Origin: Arenicella sp.
GTDB taxonomy: Bacteria > Pseudomonadota > Gammaproteobacteria > Arenicellales > Arenicellaceae
Reading direction: 5' to 3'
DNA length: 10,369 bases
Assembly (NCBI GenBank): GCA_018677115.1
Contig: JAHHOC010000010.1
Span: 1 to 10,369 of the forward strand
In this document: positions 6,161-10,369 of the stretch, in pieces
Position numbering within the stretch: position 1 is the first letter of the stretch
How the letters are laid out: every line of letters begins with the position of its first letter
The notes under the pieces: model-generated
The model's input: the letters and a program-made list of their open reading frames with translations, nothing else
What the model was told of the DNA's origin: nothing
Database searches by the model: none
Translations under genes and position numbers: made by a program

Positions 6161-7872
6161 GTTGCACCCGGTTCTCCAGCGACCGGAAAATACCAGTCGT
6201 CGGCAAACGGTTTACCAATATCAGACAAAATCGGCGCGCCCTGGAACATGGTGTTGCGGACCCAAAGCTTGGATTTTGGATCAAATTTGCTCACCCCGAA
6301 GAAAGATAATTTACAGCGCAGCAAATCCAGCGGCAGCATTTCTTTGTCAGCCAGATTCGCTCGAATATCTCCATAACATTCCTGCGACATTGTCTGTATG
6401 CGTTTCACGATGCTGGCCATGCCAGGGTGGCGCAACAGAAAATAGGCCACCGGCTCGGCCTCATCAAGTTCTTCCATATCGGCAAGCAGACAGTCATAGC
6501 ACTGGCGAACCAGGCGCGCAATTGTCAGTGGCATTTCCTTGTCCGCGCCCGGCTCGGCAAACCGTTCACCGAGCCTTGGTTCCATTTTTTCTTCCGAGCG
6601 ATACCAGAAATAGTGATTGCAGTCGTGATTGGAGAAATCGATGTCGAGCGCCCAGCCATAACGCGTTTCGATCAGTTGTTTTAATTCTGCCCGGGACATC
6701 TCGGCGCTAAGCTGATGGTTCTCATCGACGCAACCATATTGTTCGCAGGCATCAACCAGATCCGGAAAAACTTCGAGCAACACTGAGTTGATCAACTCCT
6801 GGGTTTCAAGGCTGCAGTTTTCTGCCAGGTGCTGTGTCAATTGCGACCAGCTTGCTGCATCACAATTCCATTTTTTGATCCAGCTTTGAATTTCTACCAG
6901 CTCCTTTTGCAGACACTTATTGCGCGCAACCTGAACAGGGTCCGGCACAGTTGTTTCGGCAAAGTGTTGAGCTGCTTTTGCCATAATCGCCTGGAACTTG
7001 TGCACGCTTGCGGGATTCACTTCACCCTGCTGAACAACGGTTGCGATAGCCCGTTCGCGTGTTAAAACCCACTGACTGATCAACTGCGGATGGCGAATCA
7101 GATACGGCGCCATTCCCAGGCCGGTGGAATTACCAATACCGAGATAGCGTTTGACCTCATCCTGCATCGGCACGGCAGTGTCAGGTGACTTAATCCGTGC
7201 CAGGTGCTCTGCCTGTTGCACACTGAAGTGCCGCAACATATAACAGCACAGCATCTCGGCTGCAAAGGGGTGTGCGAATTCCGCACATTGGCTGGAGACT
7301 TTGGCCCAGTCGGCCATACCAAATTTGCCGCTGCCGTAGACCGCCGTGGTGCGATAAAGATAACCGACATTGGCCAGGTACTGCATTGATGGCTGCCGGC
7401 CTGCGGCCAACTCATCGACCACATAGTTAAAATTTCTCGAGCTTTTATTACCGCGGGATAGCACGATCGTGTTCGAACGGCACCGCCCAGCTTCCTGTTT
7501 AGGTACATTGGTGCGCATATCCGCAAGCTGATCGGCGCTCACATCACCGATACACAACGCCATCGTGACATCCCACTTGTCGGCGATTACCCGGTCATTG
7601 CGGTCTTCATCGGCCAGATAGTCGGCAAACGCGACAAAGCTGTAGGTGTTTTCATTCGCCTCGATGCGATAGATCACCGTACCGAAACCCTGATCATCCA
7701 GCTCAACCAGCACAGGTGTGAATTGCCACTGCTGAGACATTACCCGGCGCATCAGGGCACGCATGAAACTCAGGCGCGTCTGGTGCATGCTGCCAAGCCG
7801 CTTCAGGTCCATCACCACTTCGGGGGACCGCATGGGCAGAATCGTAGGTTGGGTAGCGAGTGCGTCAGTCAT
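6157..7872 (-). CDS. Uncharacterised 571-residue conserved-looking protein
   Basis: I cannot assign this protein to a named family. It is soluble: no signal peptide or convincing membrane span is seen. Motif-like segments are LGSMHQTRLSFMRALMRR (26-43), QEAGRCRSNTIVLSRGNKSS (126-145), GYLYRTTAVYGSGKFGMADW (170-189), a glycine-rich YLGIGNSTGLGMAPYLIRHP (243-262), and a His/Cys/aromatic patch with SNHDCNHYFWYRSEEK (414-429). It has 15 cysteines scattered over the length, with one CxxC (458-461). The codons read cleanly and the frame is intact over 1.7 kb, so it is a real gene. ATG 7872 lies 20 nt after the M19-like gene but lacks a clear Shine-Dalgarno; ATG 7833 (residue 14) is an alternative. 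Its stop overlaps the DUF3726 start. Operon position suggests a catalytic or binding role in the same catabolic pathway. Confidence 0.85.
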   Translation of the reverse strand: MTDALATQPTILPMRSPEVVMDLKRLGSMHQTRLSFMRALMRRVMSQQWQFTPVLVELDDQGFGTVIYRIEANENTYSFVAFADYLADEDRNDRVIADKWDVTMALCIGDVSADQLADMRTNVPKQEAGRCRSNTIVLSRGNKSSRNFNYVVDELAAGRQPSMQYLANVGYLYRTTAVYGSGKFGMADWAKVSSQCAEFAHPFAAEMLCCYMLRHFSVQQAEHLARIKSPDTAVPMQDEVKRYLGIGNSTGLGMAPYLIRHPQLISQWVLTRERAIATVVQQGEVNPASVHKFQAIMAKAAQHFAETTVPDPVQVARNKCLQKELVEIQSWIKKWNCDAASWSQLTQHLAENCSLETQELINSVLLEVFPDLVDACEQYGCVDENHQLSAEMSRAELKQLIETRYGWALDIDFSNHDCNHYFWYRSEEKMEPRLGERFAEPGADKEMPLTIARLVRQCYDCLLADMEELDEAEPVAYFLLRHPGMASIVKRIQTMSQECYGDIRANLADKEMLPLDLLRCKLSFFGVSKFDPKSKLWVRNTMFQGAPILSDIGKPFADDWYFPVAGEPGAT

Positions 7873-7879
7873 CGATGTT

Positions 7880-7903
7880 GCTAGCCGAGCGGCTAGCCGA
7901 GCG
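7880..7903. repeat. Exact 12-bp tandem duplication over the M19-like stop codon
   Basis: GCTAGCCGAGCG occurs twice in direct succession (7880-7891 and 7892-7903). In the minus-strand reading frame the duplicated unit is CCG CTC GGC TAG, so the peptide ending PLG-stop is written twice. The second copy fills most of the 20-nt spacer before the next gene, which has no recognisable ribosome site. Confidence 0.8.
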
Positions 7904-8879
7904 GCTCGAACGACTGTTCAAAAAAGCGCAGCCAGTTACGTCCCATTAGCTTGTCGATGTCCTGTTGCGTAAATCCCTCAGCAGCCAGGCCCTCGGCGAT
8001 ATTCATTATGTCCTGCGAGCCCTGGAACCAATCCGGTTGACGTGGCCACTCTTTGTTGTCCGCTGTGCCTTCACCGTAATCTGCGGCAAAGGTCCAGCGG
8101 CCGCTGCGCATCCATTCCAGGGTCTCGTAGCCCCAGCCCTCGCACATGTCAGATCCGATACCAAGGTGGTCGATGCCCATAATCTCAACGGTTTGCCCGA
8201 TCATCTGGCAAAACTCCTGCAATGTGCAATCTGCTCCGTTTTTCAAATGAAACGGGTACATGCTGAAGCCCAGCATACCGCCTGATTCGCCTAGTGCTTG
8301 CAGCACCCGATCAGATTTATTGCGCAAAGCGTCGTGAAAAAATGTCGGGTTGGCATGGGTGATTGCAATCGGCCTTTCAGAAAGCTCGATTGCCTCCAAT
8401 GTAGAGCGTTCCGCCGAATGCGACATGTCAATCAGCATGCCGACACGGTTCATCTCCTTGATCGCCTGCTTGCCAAAGCGTGTTATGCCGGGATCGTTTT
8501 CCTCATAACAGCCGGTCGCCAACAGGCTTTGGTTGTTATACGAAAGTTGCATGATGCGTGCTCCCAGATCATGCAGCACCTTGATCAGGGATATATCGTC
8601 CTCGATAGGTGAACAATTCTGAAAACCGAATACGATCCCAAGCTTGCCGGACTGTTTGGCTTGCAATACATCGGCAGCGCTGCGCACTGGCATGATCAGA
8701 TCAGCATTATTGTCGAAATGACGTTGCCACTGACTGATGTTGGCGATCACTTCACGAAAGTTTTCCCAGTAGGCGATGGTTACATGCACCGTGGTGATGC
8801 CGCTGTCGCGGGTTCTCTCAAACCGCTCGCGGTTCCAATTTATATACTGCAGACCATCGATTATTATTTGATCGTTCAC
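7893..8879 (-). CDS. M19 membrane-dipeptidase-like protein of the dimethylglycine-locus type
   Basis: The 328-residue TIM-barrel-type protein resembles renal dipeptidase (peptidase M19). The second half keeps canonical features: IDMSHSAER with His154, PIAITHANP with His175, the RN pair (186-187), and GIGSD with Asp244. The first metal site is not conserved: the usual HxD near the N-terminus is replaced in IIIDGLQYINWNRE (5-18), and the bridging Glu position reads GFQN (85-88). The same two changes occur in M19-like proteins encoded beside dimethylglycine-demethylation genes, for example PA5396 of Pseudomonas aeruginosa (from memory). There is no signal peptide, so it is probably cytoplasmic, unlike secreted dipeptidases. 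The start is GTG 8879, the only usable start between the upstream in-frame TGA and the family N-terminus; no strong Shine-Dalgarno is seen. Peptidase activity is doubtful. A lactone, imide or amide substrate, or a structural role, is equally possible. Confidence 0.85.
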   Translation of the reverse strand: MNDQIIIDGLQYINWNRERFERTRDSGITTVHVTIAYWENFREVIANISQWQRHFDNNADLIMPVRSAADVLQAKQSGKLGIVFGFQNCSPIEDDISLIKVLHDLGARIMQLSYNNQSLLATGCYEENDPGITRFGKQAIKEMNRVGMLIDMSHSAERSTLEAIELSERPIAITHANPTFFHDALRNKSDRVLQALGESGGMLGFSMYPFHLKNGADCTLQEFCQMIGQTVEIMGIDHLGIGSDMCEGWGYETLEWMRSGRWTFAADYGEGTADNKEWPRQPDWFQGSQDIMNIAEGLAAEGFTQQDIDKLMGRNWLRFFEQSFEPLG

Positions 8880-8894
8880 GGCAACTGGCTCAAC

Positions 8895-10340
8895 TCAATA
8901 CGGTTTTGAATAATTGGTTTTAACGGTGGTGTAAAATTCCGCCGCATATTTTCCCTGTTCGCGTGAACCGTAGCTGGATGATTTGCGCCCGCCGAACGGC
9001 ACATGGTAGTCGGTGCCGGCCGTGGGCAAATTAACCATCACGCATCCGGATTTGGAATGGCGTTTGAAATGTGCGGAGCGCGCCAGGCTTTGAGTAATAA
9101 TTCCTGACGTTAGGCCGAATTCAGTGTCGTTAGACATTGCCAGGGCATGCTCGTAATCACGCGCTTTAATCACACAGGCCACCGGCCCGAAAATCTCTTC
9201 ACGGTTGATGCGCATGTCGTTGCTAGTTTCAGTAAACAATGTGGGTTCGATGTAATACCCCTCCGGGTCGAGCTCCATTTTATTGCCGCCGGCTACCAGT
9301 TTACCGCCCTCGGTGCTGGCCAGTTCAATATATTCCAAAACCTGTTGAAACTGTCTGGCGCTTGCCACAGAGCCTATCTGCATGCCTTCGGCAAGTGGAT
9401 TACCCACTTTCAATTTGGCCATCTCCGACATCATCAGTTCGACAAACTGGTCGTGCACACCCTGCTCTACGATCAGGCGTGAAGAGGCAGTGCATTTCTG
9501 GCCGGTGCCGAAGTAGGCGCCGTTAATGGCACAGGCCACTGCGGTATCAAGATCGGCGTCATTCAAAACCACCAGCGCATTCTTGCTGCCCATTTCGAGT
9601 TGAATCTTGCCCATATTGCCGATGACATTGCCGGCAATGCGTCGGCCGATATTGACCGAGCCGGTAAAGGTCACAGCGTTGACCTGTGCAGATGAACTGA
9701 TGGTTTCACCCACTTCACTTCCGCTACCCATGACCAGGTTAAACACCCCTGCAGGCAAGCCACTGCGGCTGATTATCTCGGCTAATATCCAGGCGCTGGC
9801 CGGCACCAGCTCCGCGGGTTTCAGAACCACGGTATTACCAAACGCCAGCGCGGGGGCGACCTTCCATGCCGCTACCGCCATCGGGAAATTCCACGGCGTG
9901 ATGATACCAATCACTCCAACCGGTTCGCGACGCACTTCCACGTCGATACCGGGGCGCACCGATTCGGTGACCTCGCCCATCTGGCGCAGGGTCTCGGCCG
10001 CGTAATACTGGAAAAACTGTCCCGAGCGGTAGACTTCCCCTACTCCCTCGGCAACGGTCTTGCCTTCTTCACGAGCCAGAATATGGCCAATTTCAGCGCT
10101 GCGTTCGATCAACTCGTTGCCGATTTTATCGAGCACTGCTTTTCGTTCTTCCAGTGGAGATTGGGCCCAGGCCGGCGCCGCATTATGTGCCGCTTGAATC
10201 GCCGCTGCAGCATCTTCTGCATCAGCATGCGCATAGCACCCGATCACGTCGGCTAAATCGGAGGGGCTGGTATTGTCCTGATAGTTTTTTGCCGGGACCC
10301 ATTCGCCATTGATAAAATTGTCATGGTTTTGCTGCGTCAT
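8895..10340 (-). CDS. NAD(P)-dependent aldehyde dehydrogenase, 2-oxoglutarate-semialdehyde type
   Basis: This is a full-length 481-residue aldehyde dehydrogenase. It shows TPWNF with oxyanion Asn151, the coenzyme Lys174 in VLKPAE, general base Glu249 in LEMGSKN, nucleophile Cys283 in GTGQKCTASSR, EEIFGP (381-386) and PFGG (448-451). LEMG in place of LELG, the GQKCTASSRLIV stretch and the C-terminal SREQGKYAAEFYTTVKT resemble alpha-ketoglutarate-semialdehyde (2,5-dioxovalerate) dehydrogenases such as Bacillus YcbD/GucD. Family members oxidise C5 or similar semialdehydes to dicarboxylates. One oddity is Ser252 where almost all relatives have Gly in the EMGGK motif. ATG 10340 has GGAG about 11 bases upstream, and the codon overlaps a possible upstream stop. 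It lies 15 nt before the M19-like gene and is the first complete gene of the operon. The precise substrate is inferred, not proven. Confidence 0.92.
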   Translation of the reverse strand: MTQQNHDNFINGEWVPAKNYQDNTSPSDLADVIGCYAHADAEDAAAAIQAAHNAAPAWAQSPLEERKAVLDKIGNELIERSAEIGHILAREEGKTVAEGVGEVYRSGQFFQYYAAETLRQMGEVTESVRPGIDVEVRREPVGVIGIITPWNFPMAVAAWKVAPALAFGNTVVLKPAELVPASAWILAEIISRSGLPAGVFNLVMGSGSEVGETISSSAQVNAVTFTGSVNIGRRIAGNVIGNMGKIQLEMGSKNALVVLNDADLDTAVACAINGAYFGTGQKCTASSRLIVEQGVHDQFVELMMSEMAKLKVGNPLAEGMQIGSVASARQFQQVLEYIELASTEGGKLVAGGNKMELDPEGYYIEPTLFTETSNDMRINREEIFGPVACVIKARDYEHALAMSNDTEFGLTSGIITQSLARSAHFKRHSKSGCVMVNLPTAGTDYHVPFGGRKSSSYGSREQGKYAAEFYTTVKTNYSKPY

Positions 10341-10369
10341 AGCGTTACGGTCTCCGGTGCAGAATAGCC
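10337..10369 (-). CDS. Possible C-terminal tail of an upstream operon gene
   Basis: The minus-strand frame that ends in TGA at 10339-10337 is open to the window edge (10 codons, GYSAPETVTL). Its stop overlaps the aldehyde dehydrogenase ATG as ATGA, the same junction used between the 571-residue and DUF3726 genes. Ten codons prove little; an open frame this short is likely by chance. If real, the operon extends further right and its promoter is outside the window. Confidence 0.3.
   Translation of the reverse strand, partial: GYSAPETVTL

Noticed and set aside
5835..6710. 291-codon open frame on the plus strand
   Set aside because: It runs antisense across the coupled DUF3726 and 571-residue genes, shows no family motifs, and has biased low-complexity composition typical of a shadow frame.
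1..10369. Mobile elements, CRISPR, phage or toxin genes
   Set aside because: No transposase or integrase motifs, terminal inverted repeats, spaced repeat arrays or tRNA-like sequences were seen; the genes form a metabolic locus.

Overview
This 10.4 kb window carries eight real protein-coding genes plus a possible ninth at the right edge. Dense packing, Shine-Dalgarno sequences, sigma70-type promoters and ATGA overlaps mark it as bacterial. Gene content, with a DgcA/sarcosine-dehydrogenase-type FAD enzyme, a non-pyrrolysine MttB homologue and an M19-like protein of the kind seen in glycine-betaine/dimethylglycine loci, suggests an aerobic, probably marine proteobacterium with mid-range GC. The exact lineage cannot be read from the sequence. 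I see no mobile elements, tRNA, rRNA or CRISPR.

Left part (1-2566): a divergent pair. On the minus strand the first 202 codons of an FAD-dependent N-methyl-amine (dimethylglycine/sarcosine) dehydrogenase run off the left edge. On the plus strand is a full-length formate--tetrahydrofolate ligase (fhs). The 282 bp between them hold a recognisable promoter for each gene, repeated TTGTC words, a tandem TGATAA repeat over the fhs -35 box, and a roughly 105-nt fhs leader that could fold.

Middle and right (2595-10340): everything is on the minus strand. Transcribed right to left: a 2-oxoglutarate-semialdehyde-type aldehyde dehydrogenase, an M19 dipeptidase-like protein with a degenerate metal site, an uncharacterised 571-residue protein, a 248-residue DUF3726-type protein, and a malate/lactate-dehydrogenase-family (Ldh_2) oxidoreductase. 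Gaps are 15, 20, -4 and 33 nt, so this looks like one operon. A 209-bp gap then precedes an MttB-family methyltransferase that has its own promoter, with one palindrome at the -35 box and another at the predicted start.

How it may work together (inference): MttB and the FAD enzyme would remove N-methyl groups and load them onto tetrahydrofolate. Fhs would interconvert 10-formyl-THF and formate/ATP, giving an outlet for the C1 units. The five-gene operon would process the remaining carbon skeleton, with the Ldh_2 enzyme acting on an imino- or keto-acid and the aldehyde dehydrogenase making a dicarboxylate. The 571-residue protein, the DUF3726 protein and the M19-like protein have no assigned reaction. 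They are the best candidates for undescribed biochemistry here, plausibly catabolism of an N-methylated amino acid or ring betaine.
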